Notes: generated from the letters alone by a model not told the origin. DNA of 64,000 nt from Neckera pumila (GCA_963969595.1 OZ018409.1:31509282-31573281), one strand, 5' to 3'. Counted from the stretch's first letter, positions 11,612 through 24,425 are shown. Made by a program: numbers and translations.

Positions 11612-12395
11612 TGAGATTCAAAATCATGTTTCTACATGGAAATTGAAGGAATTAATTATAATCATGAAAATTAAAGATGTTGAAAATTAAAGATGTTTGG
11701 TATGGATACAAGATTGGGCACCTCTTGTGCATTCACAGATTAGTCTTTAAAATTCTTAAGAATTTGCTAGGATTGGAGCCTTGCATAGAGCGGAAAAAAG
11801 TTTTTTTTTCTAAAAGTGAGTTCCTTGGAGGAATTCCAACACTACCCACCCACCCATCCACGTGCCCACCCACTCAAATGGTGTTAACTCCTAAAGGGCC
11901 ATTGTCCCTTTGGAGACAAATGGGGATTTTGGACAGGTACCTACAGGCTGAATGTTTTTTTGATTTTTTGAACTTTTTTTGGAGGTAGAGAAATTGATTA
12001 GCTGTGAGATTCAAAATCATGTTTCTACATGGAAATTGAAGGAATTAATTATAATCATAAAAATTAAAGATGTTGAAAATTAAAGATGTTTGGTATGGAT
12101 ACAAGATTGGGCACCTCTTGTGCATCCACAAATTAGTCTTCAAAGTTCTTAAGAATTTGCTAGGATTGGAGCCTTGCATAGAGTGGAGAAAAGTTTTTTT
12201 TAAAAAGTGAGTTCCTTGGAAGAATTCCAACACTACCCACCTACCCACCCACCCACTTACCCACCCAAATGGTGTTAACTCCTAAAGGGCCATTGTCCCT
12301 TTGGAGACAAATGGGATTTTGAGTAGGTACCTATAGGCTGAATTTTCTTTTTGATTTTTTGAATTTTTTTTTGTAGATAGAGAAAATGATTAGCT
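11612..12395. repeat. Tandem duplication, about 393-bp unit, two copies
   Basis: The unit beginning GAGATTCAAAATCATGTTTC occurs at 11612 and again at 12005, and the copies stay alignable to about 12395 with scattered substitutions. Each unit contains the left end of the TTAA-type element (TTAACTCCTAAAGGGCCATT, at 11884 and 12275) and a polypyrimidine CCCACC stretch. It arose by tandem duplication that included the start of the mobile element. Confidence 0.85.
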
Positions 12396-13196
12396 TTGTA
12401 GAAATATATATTTTTTTCAATCAGTGTCTAAGAACAAAAGTTATACCCAAATAAGCTCAAAACAAGAGAGAAAGAGAGGGCAACAAAAACAAAATTCAAG
12501 AATTTGAATTTTGTTTTGAATTTTTTGCTCATAGATTATATTTTTGTCTACCTAGAAAGATTTGGTTCATTCCATTTGGATTTGTTATGAGAAAGTTATG
12601 GACATTTTTTTTATTGGGCAATTAGAGCATCTTCTTGAAAAATTAACTTGTAGGATTCATTTCTAAATGCAATTTTTATAATTTTTCAAAAACAATTCTA
12701 TACGGTTTCATTTGATTGCTAGAACAATCTCACCATTGGGATTAGTGCATTTTAATTCCATCTTAGAGATATTAATAATTTTGATTTTCCTTCTATCTTT
12801 TACCTATTTCTACTTAACAAGTTTTGAAAGAATGAAAATTAAACTTTTTTGAATTTGTTTTCTCCCTAGATTCTCAACTTAACTCTCCACCACAAAGATT
12901 TAAAACTCAAAGCTCTGTAGTGCAAAAGATAAAAGTTAAGAAGGTTCAAAGTCAAATAATCTAGTCTTGCAAAGTGTTGAAAAATTTGATTTTTTCACTT
13001 TAAATGCAAATATCTTGCAATCTATGCAGTCAAAAATTCTGAAATTTTTCCTACACATTATCATACTAATTAGGTGTAAGATCCTATGGTTGAATTTGCA
13101 AAAATAAACAATGCTCAAATTCTTTTTCTTTGCTATAGAAATGGCAGTTTTGAATGTTTTTTGGTAGAAAAAAGGCCTTGGTCCTTTCGGAGTTAA
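12275..13196. mobile_element. TTAA-bounded non-autonomous element
   Basis: TTAA at 12275-12278 is followed by CTCCTAAAGGGCCATTG. The right end GGCCTTGGTCCTTTCGGAG is followed by TTAA at 13193-13196. The interior closely parallels the element at 26210-27405 (for example AAGCTCAAAACAAG and TAAGATCCTATGGTT) and an inverted copy at 14345-15170. There is no transposase. It fits a non-autonomous piggyBac-type element of about 0.9 kb. Confidence 0.7.
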
Positions 13197-14344
13197 TGTT
13201 GCTCTTCCAACAAGCACTATGATACCACATGGTTGTACACCTAATGGCCAACATCAAATTTTGACTTTTGATGAAAACTTAAAGGACAAAGATACATTAG
13301 AAAAAAAATTCAGCCTTCAAAGGGTCCGCAACTTTTTAATTTTTGGCACCCCCAGGGTGCAATTACGGGAAAAAAATAGAAATAAAATTGAAAATCTTTC
13401 TAATCTGATGTGGCACCAACAGCGCTGGTGTGGCACCATTGATGCCACATTAGAGTTCAAAAACTCAATATGTACTTTCCCACTCCTACCAAACTCTATT
13501 GAGGTGGAAGTACCTATCAACTCCATTTCAAGAATTTTGTATAGGCATAGTCTAATGCAAAATCAACACATGGGCTTATTTTTTAACACATTGGCAATTG
13601 AAAATCATGAATTTCAAAATAAAATTGTAAGTTTCCAAATTTGAATGAATATACTATGAATTTTTGAGACTCAACTTGTCAACCCCAAACCGATATCTTC
13701 ATCTATATAAATATTTAGGAAATTTTGGACTACTTGCATCTAGATATTTTGAAGATTGTCAAATTGGTTTTAGGAATTTCTACCTAAGGGATTGAACATA
13801 CTATATTGATGCATGCCTCTTTCTTTACAAATAGAGAGTGAAAAATCTTGAATTTAATTGGCTACTATAGTATTCAAACACAACAATCATTCCAAATATT
13901 GTCCTATAGTAGAACAGACAATATAGAGGTATTAAGGGGACCAAATAATTGAAGGGACCTTTCTTTAGAAACTGTACATATTTGAGACAAGATGTACAAC
14001 CCAAGGTAGATATTTATATAGTGTAGAATGTCGATTAATTAGTATGGGTCCCCTTAATACCCCTATTCAGTGTAGATATCTCAAAAGTGTTATGGATGGC
14101 TACATATTGTTCCTAAAATGTTGTTTTCAAAAACAATATGAATTCCTTTTGTATAGCATCTTGATCTAGTGGTTAAAAGCTTTGCTAATACTTGAGTATT
14201 TTACTCAATTTTAAATATTCAATATAGACTATTTACCAAATCTTCAATATTATGAACAACTCAGTTTAAAATATAGCGCTTGTAAAATTTTTGATATTGC
14301 AAATAGTGAAGAAGATACAATCTCTCAACCACTCTAAAATTTTA
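13197..14344. other. Intergenic AT-rich DNA
   Basis: An open frame of 141 codons at 13219-13644 (+) shows no family resemblance and overlaps repeat-like sequence, so I do not call it a gene. Nothing else stands out. Confidence 0.35.
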
Positions 14345-15170
14345 GGTAGCCATTACAGTGTAACCTAATAACTTAACCCTTGAAGGATCAAGGCCTTCTT
14401 TTGTCCAAAACACACTCAAGACTACCATTCTATTGCAAAGTATAAAACTATTAGAAAAAATTGAGTTTTTTTTTGCATATCTAAGCAAAGAATCTTGCAC
14501 TAAACTACTATAAAATTGCGTAGAAGAAATTTCAAAAACTTTGACCATATGGATTGTAAGATATTTGCATTTACAATGAAGAAAATGTTTTTTCTTGTTC
14601 TTTGACTAGCAAAATCATTTGACTGTGAATCTTCTTAACTTTAAATATTTGCTATGTAGATTTTAAATTAAAAAAAATTTATGTTGAAGAATTGATTTGA
14701 GAGTGTGGGAAAAATTTCCAAAACATTGACACACTTGATTTTCATTCTTTAAGAAATTCTTAAATAAGTAGAAGTAGATATGAGATAGAAGGAAAAAATA
14801 AATTGCCAATTGTTCTTAGATAGAATTAAAACATGTTAATTCCAACTATGAGATTATTCTAGCAAGCAAACAGTATATAAACCATATAGAACTTCATTTT
14901 TCCAAAACTTATAAAATCGAGTTAAAAAAATGGATTCCATATTCAATTTTTTCTAAAGGATATTCTAATTGCCTAAGAAACAACATATTCCAAAACTTTC
15001 TCATCACTAGTCTTAAAAAAATGAATCAATTTTCACCTTGTAGACAAAAATAGTTTCTATTAGAAACTATATTTTTTATTTTTATGATCATTCTTTGCTA
15101 ACTTGGATTGAGCATTTTGAACTTAATGTGGCATAATTTTTCTCTTAAGTATCAATTTGAATAAAATATA
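14345..15170 (-). repeat. Inverted copy of the TTAA-family repeat
   Basis: Read on the minus strand this matches about 12400-13200. The terminal motif appears as TTAACCCTTGAAGGATCAAGGCC at 14373, the mirror of the right ends of the other copies, and the CATATGGATTGTAAGATA motif follows in mirrored order. The opposite end is not recognisable, so the copy may be truncated near 15170-15900. Confidence 0.6.
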
Positions 15171-16399
15171 TATTTTTAGAAAGCTATTCTAATTTTCTAT
15201 ATTAAAAAAAATTCCAAAAATTATGCCAAATGTTGAGTTTATAAAAGCCTACTCAAACTTTCATTTGTCTTCCAAAGAGACACTTGATTTGTTTTAGGAA
15301 TTAAAATTACAACCTAGATAGTATACTTTCATTATTATTTAAAGAGCAATATAAATTAATATGAACTATTAAAGAATTGGTAAATAACTTGTGGGTTTGA
15401 AAATTGAGCATTTAAATCTCTTTAATTTTGTCTACTCTAATATTACATCTTTTGTCTTTTAAATACAAACATAATTTTGAAAACTCGCTCTATACTCTCA
15501 TTAGTATAATTTTTATAAAATAGAGAGTTTAAAATGGCTTAAAACTACTTTTTTGATTTTGAAGACTTCAAGTTATTGTTTAACCCCTCAATGTTCAACC
15601 ATCTGCTTGGTGAATGATGAATGTTTGGAAAAGTATATTTTATCAAGTTAATATTTGTTAAAGATGCTTCAAAGAAGATGGTGCACTATATCAACGAAAA
15701 GAAATAATGCTGAACAGGAATCAATACATGATGAACATATTTTGAAAAAATTGTATTGTTTATTATAAAATCTTAAAATTGATTTTCTATCTCTAGTACG
15801 AGTATTTAGGGATGGAATCATCATTACCCCCTAAAGGTCCATGGTAGCAAAAGGAGTGTACGTAGATCTAAATGTGAAGCTGTATGGAAAAAATTAATTA
15901 GGGCCTAAGAAGAATCTAGACAAATGTTCTTCATGTTTGTAAATTCTTCATTTTTTATGTTTTTCCCACATGAATGGATTCAAAACCTTGGATAAAAGTA
16001 TGTTTGTCTATTCTTTAGTGATTTAGCTACACATACTCAAAAGGTCAAATTATAGAGTGTCAATGGCCAAATCTTGCTTTAATAACCATGATTTGCTAAG
16101 ACACGCTATAATTTGGGATTTTTACCTTGCTTTTGAAGTGGGTGTTCAATGTCCAAATTTAAATTTTCTTGTACCTACTCGAAGTGCTTTTGGATGCGCT
16201 TCCAATGATACAAATTTCAAGTTCTAATTATACACCATTCAAAAGTTAAAAATATAGCATGTGGACTAATATACCGTTTAGGAATAAGGATGCACTTACC
16301 TAGGTCGACTTCAATGTGACATTACAGAGGTGAAACCCAATGCAAAGGGGCGAATATGATGCACACGGCGAATCCTAAAACCCTAATACTGAAGTGACG
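15171..16399. other. Intergenic AT-rich DNA upstream of CSN3
   Basis: A lone end-like string, CCCCCTAAAGGTCCATGG, lies near 15821 and may be a fragment of the TTAA family. No gene is seen. The sequence becomes GC-rich only near 16310, where the CSN3 promoter or leader begins. Confidence 0.4.
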
Positions 16400-16460
16400 A
16401 AGCATTGGTGACGGAGCATTGGTGTGGGAGGAGCATTGGTGTGGGAGGAGCATTGCGGAG
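16400..16460. repeat. 17-bp tandem repeat in the CSN3 5' region
   Basis: Units of GAGCATTGGTGTGGGAG lie at 16414-16430 and 16431-16447, flanked by partial units on both sides. The array sits 50-110 bp upstream of the CSN3 start codon, in the likely leader or proximal promoter. Any regulatory role is unknown. Confidence 0.8.
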
Positions 16461-16509
16461 AGACGATCGAAATCCTCGCTATTGATTTTCGCAATCCTCG
16501 CAAAGCATC

Positions 16510-19500
16510 ATGGATGCGCTGGATCAGTTGGTAACGCAAGTGCAGGCGCTCTCGGGAAGTGAACAGGATGTGGCGCATCTTCTCACTTTGCTCAAACAAG
16601 CCGACGAGCTTCTGCGCACGCACGTCCCCCGTCTGAGCTATGCGCTCGCTGCGCTTCACCCCACCAAGCACTCCCTCGGCTACCTCTACTTCCTGTACGC
16701 CCCTCCCTGTTCGTCTATTAACGTCATTCTGAAGTTGATTTTTTGGTTTCGAGGCATTTCAGCGTTTATGATATGCTATTCTTTGGCCGTGTTGGATTAG
16801 GGATCGATCTGCGAGGTTCTTGACGGCATTTTCTTAGAATAATTGACCTAGTTCTGGGATTAGGTTTTGTGGAAGTGCGTATTTTTTTCACCGGTTTCTG
16901 TTGTGAATTTCCCACGTTTTGGTTGAGTTTTCGTAGAATTGATGTCGAAAGCGTTTGAGCCTTTTTGCACCGGTTTCTGGTGTGATAATTACGAGGAACT
17001 GCGGCGAGAACTTTCTTGTTTTCGAGCTCTGCGTCTATTTGGACTTTTTTTTCAATGTTTTCAATTTTGTGAAAGGTTACTGCTCAATAACACAGGATGT
17101 TGGGAATTGATATTCTAAGAGGCAGCCCGGGGTATTTAAATGAGGAATATTTGACCGTTCCTCGTAACAGTTGTGTTGAAGGACCTAATTTTGTGGTTAG
17201 TTTTTGTTGGAGTTTGACCGTTTCTGATATGTTTATTCTGTGGAGTTTACAGTGAGGCTCAATCGTCGGGGACATTGAATAGGGAGCAGTCTGAGAGTTT
17301 CTTGGGACAGGCTTCGGCATTTCTTACTGCTTGTGCTGCAGAGCAGATTCGACCAGCACCTGACAAATGTAAGTTTGAATTGCGTTTGGTTTATTTTACC
17401 AGCAGTGAGTTAGGGTTTCAGTGTGCTGCGTTCTTGTGGGAAGGCGGAGTGGTAGTAGCGTTACCGGAAAGCTGAATATTCTCTTTCTCAATGTTTATAA
17501 GTGCGTTTTTGGTTGCCTGCTTCGATTCTGATTTTACGTCCTTTCTGAAGCTGTACTCAAATCAAGCCTGAAAACGTTAATTTAAGTTCAAATTATTACT
17601 GAACTACAAACTGGAGAATGAGCATACGCCGTTTTCCAGTAACGCGGAGTGGTAGGTATGCTGCGGTATTAGGAGGGGATTAACGAGGCCAAGTCTGTCA
17701 TTGGAGTTTAATTGATCTGCTTGAATCTGTACTGCCATGATAACAACCGACGCTTATTTGCGTTAAGAGTGTCCTCTGATTGTGAATTTGCAGTCAACAT
17801 CATTTGCCGGAGGCTGAAGGAGCAAGCTATACAATTGCATGAACCCATGCGCGCTGTTCTTCCTCTGCAGTCTGCAATCCGCAAACTCCAGCCTTCCAGT
17901 GAATACTTGACTGCAGTACATGCGGATTTTCTGCAGATATGCTTACTGTGCAAATGCTACAAAGCCAGTTTTAGTATCTTGGAGGACGATATATTCGAAA
18001 TTGATCAAAAGAGAACCGCACTTGTACCTCGGGACTTTCTTCTGTATTGTTACTATGGGTATGTTCCGCACGTGCCTTATTACATATCCTGAACTATTCG
18101 GTATTTTCCTTCCTGTTTTCCTTCGTGTGTTGGAACGGGCTCGGAATGTACAATTCTGTGGCCGACGTTACTGAGGAAGCTTGCTACGATTGCAGGGGAA
18201 TGATCTATATTGGTTTGAAAAATTTCTCCAAGGCGTTGGAGTTCTTTCAGCATGTACTGCATCTCTACTTTCATACCAGTGCATTTCGTTTGTTTGTTTC
18301 GAGTGCATCAGCTGTGTCGTTCGTTCTATTTTTCTGATTTTTTATATAGATATACCCTTGTTGATATTCATGGACTGTCTTTTGTTGATCAGGCAATCAC
18401 TGCTCCTACGACAGCTCTGAATGCAATCACTATTGCAGCTTTCAGAAAGTATGTACTGGTGTCTCTTATTCAAAACGGTCAGGTTTGTAAGAAATTTCCT
18501 GAGCCTGTTCTTTGGAATTTTACTATTGAAGTTTACTGATTATATCAGGTGCATTGTTCTTTTTGGTTTTTGAGAATCGGCGGATCGACCTAAATTTAGA
18601 TATTGTCGCTTTCTTCTGCAGGTGTAAGCACCTCGAGGATGTTTTGTTAAATGTCTGTTGTGTTGTGTCTTACAGTTTTTTGCAATCCACTTTGTATCTT
18701 ACAGGTACCTCCTTTCCCGAAGTATACTCCTGCGGTTGTTCTACGAAATCTGAAATCATGTGTTCAGGTACAAGAACTAATGACCCATCTTTTGGATGAT
18801 ATTAACGCATTGCATTTTTACCCTTAGCCATATAGCGTCATGTTTGTTGAATTGGCGTGTTTCAGAGCGCCAGAACTGTGACTAAGTGCCCAGAGTTATT
18901 AAAATTAGGACTGGTATAGATCTTAGTTTTCAGTCGGGCGACTGAAGCTGCGTCGATTTCACTGAAATTCGCCATTTTAACGCACAAGGAGTTGTATTGT
19001 ATGTTTCTTTTCTTATCAGTGAGTTCAGGGTTCGTAAGGTAGTAAGATAGTCACTTACTGGAGAGTCGATAATCTGCAGGATTACTTGGATTTAGCGAAT
19101 CTGTATACCAGCAGAAATATTGGCGACGTAAAGCGTTGTATCACCGCACACGAGGATGTCTTCAAGAGCGTGAGTTCCTTGCCAACTTGCTTGCAGCTCT
19201 TGTGGGGCTATGAATTGATGCGTATGCGGTTTTATGCTGCCATTTGTGGATCCAAAAGTGATGCATGTGCAGTTTCTTACTTGCTTTTGGAATGTGAACT
19301 CATGATCGTAATTCATCTCGTTATCCACGCAATTGCAGGATAATAATCTTGGATTGGCAAAGCAAGTAATAGCATCGTTATGTAAGCGTAACATTCAACG
19401 ATTAACTCAGACGTACCTGACCTTGTCCCTCCAAGACATTGCTGACACGGTGCAATTAGATAGTCAGAAGGAAGCTGAATTGCGTATCCTTCAGATGGTA

Positions 19501-20607
19501 AGTTGAATTTATTTTCCTGCAGTTTCGTTTAAACTGTGCAAGTGTTTACCTCTTTTGATACCACTTCTCGAGACTTCACTTGGGGCGATTCAAGTTATGA
19601 TCGGATTGCATGATGAACGAGTTACCGTGTGTAGATTAAGGATGGCGACATCTTTGCTGCGATCAATCAGAAAGATGGAATGGTGAGCTTTCAAGAGGAT
19701 CCCGAGCAGTACAACACGTGTGACATGACGCAACGTCTTAATAATGAGATTCATCAGTACGATCCTCTCCCCTCTCTCATATTATGGGTGAACCATGCTG
19801 TCATTTTTTGACTGTCTTACTGTTTCGTTTCATAGAGTTCAATGTTTCACACTATTCAGTGGGATTAGAACTGTCGTTTGGTTTTCTAATGTGCTCTCCT
19901 TTGTGTGCAGTATTGTACGACTTGCCAAGAAGTTGACGTGGGTGGATGAGCAAGTTTCATGTGATCACGCCTATTTGAGCAAGGTATCCCTCTTTTTTTC
20001 ACGCCATGTGTCACTCCACGTTGTTTGTGTGAAAGTGCGAATTTGTGGCAGGTTATCTACTTACATATATTGTCACATTTTTACAATAGGCTTTGAATGA
20101 ACAGAAGATCGTTGTCACCATAGTTGTGGCGTCTAAAGACATCTTACTTATTTGCTTTTCATCGTGCATGCTCATGTCTACGCGAAAGCCATTCATGGGT
20201 TGCGAAAAAGCTAATAAGAGGTGAATGAACTGAGGCAGATGGTGATAGTTTAGCTGTTTCTACAACTGAATTCCTAGTCAAATGCATTTGCAGGGAGCTC
20301 AGATTTTCTGCTCTTAGACAGGTCAATCTAGTATTGAGATGGATAAAGTGGCTCATTGGTGCTGATCTGGGATATGTCCCCCGCATTAATAATTCCGTTT
20401 ATGTTTATCCATATTCATTTTTTCGGACTGATCTTTTTCTGCATCTGTATAGGGCTTTATTTTGACAATGGAGTCCTTTGACCATGGATCTCTTCGTCTG
20501 GTCTTTGACAGAAGGTTTCATGTCTCATGCAGATTGGAAGAGATCGGCCACGGTATGAGCCTGAAGATTTCGAGCTAGTGCCGCAAAAGATGTACACAAA
20601 TCTTTGA
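16510..20607 (+). CDS. CSN3: COP9 signalosome complex subunit 3
   Basis: Subunit of the COP9 signalosome, which removes NEDD8/RUB from cullins and so controls SCF-type ubiquitin ligases. Eleven exons join in phase: 16510-16694, 17253-17368, 17794-18058, 18196-18253, 18393-18482, 18705-18767, 19080-19169, 19339-19497, 19635-19756, 19911-19983 and 20533-20607. They give 431 residues, against about 429 in Arabidopsis. Diagnostic strings are HSLGYLYFL, FEIDQ, RDFLLYCYYGGMIYIGLK, YVLVSLIQNGQ, RNIQRLTQTYLTLSLQDIA, AAINQKDGMVSFQEDPEQY and a C-terminal ELVPQKM. The C-terminal half holds the PCI domain (roughly residues 200-370). One oddity is a short insertion (about KRTALV) before PRDFLL. All donors and acceptors are GT-AG. 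The last intron is 549 bp. Confidence 0.95.
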
Positions 20608-21836
20608 CTGGTTTTCTTCACATATAGCAGCCTAGCGATTGACATGCAGGTGCAGTAAGTCAATCTTGGCACAAATTCTAGAACCCTATTGGGTGGTACA
20701 GTGTATATGATTCATTTTATCGGGGAAAAGTGACGTTAGCCACAGCTCCTAGTGTTGCTTGTCAGTAAGTTGCAAATGGAGTAGTTGAAGCTTGTGTTGT
20801 ACATTTTAGCTTATGGTCGTGTGTGGTTTACTACATGACTCGCAGTGGGCACAAATTTTCATGGATTTGAAGTCGAATTGGGAATGCTGTTATCTGGAGT
20901 TATGTCCTTTTTGATAGACAATTTTAATTAGTGCAAGAAATTGTACAGCGTTTTGGTTGCTTAGAATTTTCTGCTACTCATGCTGGCTCTACCGCCGCCT
21001 CTTATTCTGAGCAGTATTTCAATGAGCGTTTGGAAATGTTGGCAAGGTATTGCAAGCTTGAGATTGTTTATCTCAATACTAATGACCTTAATGTTCATTT
21101 CATATTTGTTGGTATCAATTCATGTAGGTGCACTCTGTTGAGAACATTACTGTATTTCCGTTAACAGTTGCAAGTAGTTTGCCACAATTGGTACTGGAGT
21201 GCTTCCAATTCTTGCTCAAGTTCCAATTGTTTCTACTGGATGGTCATCACAACTAATTTATCTAGCCTATGCATTATAATGGGTGCTTGTGATCTCCCTG
21301 CTCAGGCAATTGTTAGAACTTTGAAGTGCTCTTGGTCGAAACAATGTAACAATTGTGTGAGTGGTCATCACAGCCTGTTACAGTTTGAATACAAAATAGA
21401 GATGTTGACAAAAAAAAGTTCATTCCTCACTTGGACCAAATTTAAAACTAACTACAAATCCTGAAAGCTGGGAAGAGGGGGGAAAATGTATTAAAATTTG
21501 AGGTGTAGGCAGTTTTTGCCCGGTCAGGGAGGATTGCCCCCCTTATTGCCCCATCCGAGGATAAATGGAAAAAATGCACTCTATTTTTTTTGCCACTCAC
21601 TTCACTAATTTGGGACCTTTGATTGCAAATATGAATTCAGAATTTGCAAATTTTATCACAGGTGCCAAATAAAAATTCCCGTGTTTTCTCCAGGGCTAAA
21701 ACAGGGGGCAATGAGGGGGTCAATTCACCCTGGTATTAGGGTACCTTGACCAAACATTCAAACAAACAAATGAACAAACAACACGGTCATAAATACCGCG
21801 ATCTGAGTGAGCGTGACGTAAATCTGCAAAACAACA
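20608..21836. other. CSN3 3' flank and intergenic DNA
   Basis: It contains one copy of a three-copy AT-rich repeat at about 21605-21690: ATTTGGGACCTTTGATTGC, then ATGAATTCAGAATTTGC. Relatives lie near 3898 and 6181. No gene is recognised; open frames of up to about 100 codons have no family resemblance. Confidence 0.45.
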
Positions 21837-21837
21837 C

Positions 21838-21897
21838 CCGACGGACACGGCGCACAGGGACGGACAGACGGGGACGGACGGGGACGGACGGACGGCG
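21838..21897. repeat. GGGACGGAC-type short tandem repeat
   Basis: An irregular array of GACGG/GGGACGGAC units lies in the GC-rich island upstream of the ORMDL gene. It is probably in the promoter or leader of that gene, whose first coding exon starts 1.1 kb downstream. Confidence 0.75.
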
Positions 21898-22997
21898 AAG
21901 GCCGCCGCAGTCCGTGACGAAACCTCCTACCGTCGAGCAAGGCCTTCATTTCGCCTTTCACCTCATACCTCCTCACCTCCCTCTCCTGCTTTCCCAGATC
22001 GCTGCGTTCTTCACCTGCCATCGCTCACCTACTTGTTCTCCTGTTCTACACCGATTTGCACACCGATTCGCTTCTCATTTCCCGTTCTTTTGAGCTCTTC
22101 TGAGCGCGTTCTTATGCTGTATTGTCACAATTAGGGTAAGGAATGGTGGGAGAACAATCTCTTCTTCTCCTTGTGTTCTACGAAGGCCACTTGCTTTACT
22201 ACTGGATAGCATTAGGTTTATCAGATTCCCCTATTGAAGTGAAATAGTAGCGGTTTTTGAGTTTGTGGGAAGCACTGGACGGGGTTTGAATAGTTGGAGT
22301 CCGGGTTTTTGTCGTGGACAAGGTGAGAGTGGCTCTTGAGATGTGGCGGTTACCGGAGATAGTTTCTGTGGTTTTCGCGTTGTTGTGCTCATCGACCTAG
22401 CTGAGAATTTATACGAATTTTGGTGTCATGTTTGTGGATTGTCAATTAAGGTTAAAAATAATTTGGTATTATTATCTGAGGTCTTGTTACACGCGTATCT
22501 GAAACTCAAGGAGAAATTGAGGAGAGCTAGATGGTTGGGTGGATAACCTCTTTTGTATCTGCAGTATAACGGAATTTTTTTGTTTTTTTTTCTTATATTT
22601 TGTGAATACTTTGAGACGTTTAGGGTTTAGAAGACTATGGGTCTATGATACCCGCCGCTTTTGAGTGCTTGGTGTAGTCTTTTGTTAAATTGCTTTTTGA
22701 GGTTGTTCGTCTTAATGATGAGCAGTATTTTTGCCTTCTAGTAAATAGTCTGCTGCTGCTGAGTTTGAGGAAGCATGTTTTCCTTTGCGAGAATGTGAGC
22801 TTGTATTGTTCCGATCTCTTTGAAACCTAGGGGCGTTGAAATGAATTCACTGCAATCACCCTCATTCTGGAAGCATGTTTGGTCTTCTAAGGTGCACTTT
22901 ATGTAGAACGTTTTATAGAAATATATTTCTTCAGTTGCAGGTTGGTTGATCAATTCTCACAATCCTAGAGTGACTTTCTTTGCAGTTTTGGTGTACT
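21898..22997 (+). promoter_or_regulatory. Probable leader and 5' UTR intron of the ORMDL gene
   Basis: A GC-richer stretch to about 22130 is followed by T-rich, intron-like sequence ending in TTTGCAG at 22985, 12 bases before the ORMDL start codon. This suggests a noncoding first exon and a leader intron. No core promoter element can be pinned down. Confidence 0.4.
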
Positions 22998-24425
22998 ATG
23001 GCTGGTTCTGCTCCAGCAGATCCCCAACTTATTTCTCCGTCGCATGATACCAAGTCTGAGAACATGTAAGCATGAGCTGCTGACCCTGCTTAATTCCAAT
23101 GACATCGTTTTTTATGGAAATTCTCTTTGGACTAGCAATAGTATCTGCTCCTATCTGCTCCTATCCGATATTATTGCTTATGACTTCGCCTGGTCCTCAT
23201 AGGATTACAGAAGGGCTGCTGCATCGTTGGGGTAGAAGTGCGGAGGACTTCGTGGAGACTGTTCCTTCACCTGGAGGGCTTTACGTAAAAGTGGTGCCGC
23301 CTCCCGATACAAACAAGAATACCTCTTGGTTTCAGTATCCAGGCATTTGGACGACATATATTCTAATTCTCTTATTCTCGTGGCTCGCCATTGTCTCCGC
23401 TTTCCAATGTCAGGCCGGCACCGCTTGGACCGTCGTCAACCTCGTACACTTCGCAGTAATTAGCCTCCTCTCTCCATTGCATCCACTTTTGAACACTGTT
23501 TGGGAAGCGGATTATTGTCTCTGCGTAGATGTTGGAATTGAGAGTCTATTTTGAGTTATGAATTGAATGGATTCGCTTTTTTGTTAGGGTTAACTAAGAC
23601 TTTCTTCCTTTCTTTCTAGAATTAAACTGGGGCGGTATACTTTGCTGTGTTGAATTGTTTTATGAACAGGTGACTTACAGATTCTTTCACTGGAAGAAAG
23701 GGACTCCTTTCGCTGAAGATCAAGGCGATTATGGAAAGCTTACATGGTGGGAGCAAGTGGATGATGGCCGTCAGCTCACTCGTAACCGGAAGTTCTTGAC
23801 TGTCGTACCTGTTGTCCTGTACGTAGCCATTGTGCCTTTCACTTGCTTCTTCCTTCATTAGGGCGATTCTGAGATTACTCCATGTTTGTAGTGACTGTTC
23901 TTTTGCCAATTATCGTCCATTCCGAAATATAGAGGTCGAACTATATATATATGAATTGAGCAGATATGATGTGGTTCACTTCGTAATGCTTCATGCTAAA
24001 CAGCGAAGCTCAAGTGATTAGGGTCTTCCTTCATATAAACACTAGTGCCTTTTCTGGCATTCGCAGGACATGGTTGTAGGTCTCTGAAATTTTATTTGCC
24101 TCATATTTTCTTGAGTCGATATGAAGAGAATCTGTATCTGATATATAGGTGTAGCATGTCTTCGTAAGCTTTGAGATTGTTAACTTGGGCCTATGTTTAC
24201 CTCAGGCATTAGCTAACTTGGGTCTGTGATGGCGATTGAGAGCTGTATCTTGATGTTGTGGGATTTGTGATATTTGGCAGGTATCTGATAGCGTCACATA
24301 CGACCGACTACAAGAATCCAACTCTTTTCTTAAACACGATTGCGGTCTGCTGGTCGGTGATCGCCAAGTTTCCCAATATGCACGAAGTGCGCATTTTTGG
24401 TATAAACTCCGACTACGACACATGA
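22998..24425 (+). CDS. ORM1: ORMDL/ORM family regulator of serine palmitoyltransferase
   Basis: ER membrane protein that binds and restrains serine palmitoyltransferase, the first enzyme of sphingolipid synthesis. Four exons join in phase: 22998-23065, 23203-23455, 23670-23818 and 24281-24425, giving 204 residues. The core is unmistakable: YPGIWTTYILILLFSW, FHWKKGTPF, LTWWEQVDDGRQLTRNRKFL, VVPVVLYLIASH and VRIFGIN. Several hydrophobic segments are present. Plant ORM proteins are about 157 residues and begin at the position equivalent to LYVKVVP (residue 49 here), so this one has about 48 extra N-terminal residues and lacks the usual Met at that point. Asn62 in NKNT corresponds to the ceramide-sensing Asn13 of human ORMDL3. 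A later start at Met23 would still leave an extension. Confidence 0.93.

Noticed and set aside
13219..13644. 141-codon plus-strand frame
   Set aside because: It starts beside a TTAA element, is AT-rich and low in motifs, and has no recognised family.
14160..14230. TCTAGTGGTTAAAAGC, reminiscent of a tRNA D-arm
   Set aside because: No acceptor stem, anticodon arm or T-arm (GGTTCGAATCC) can be folded around it.
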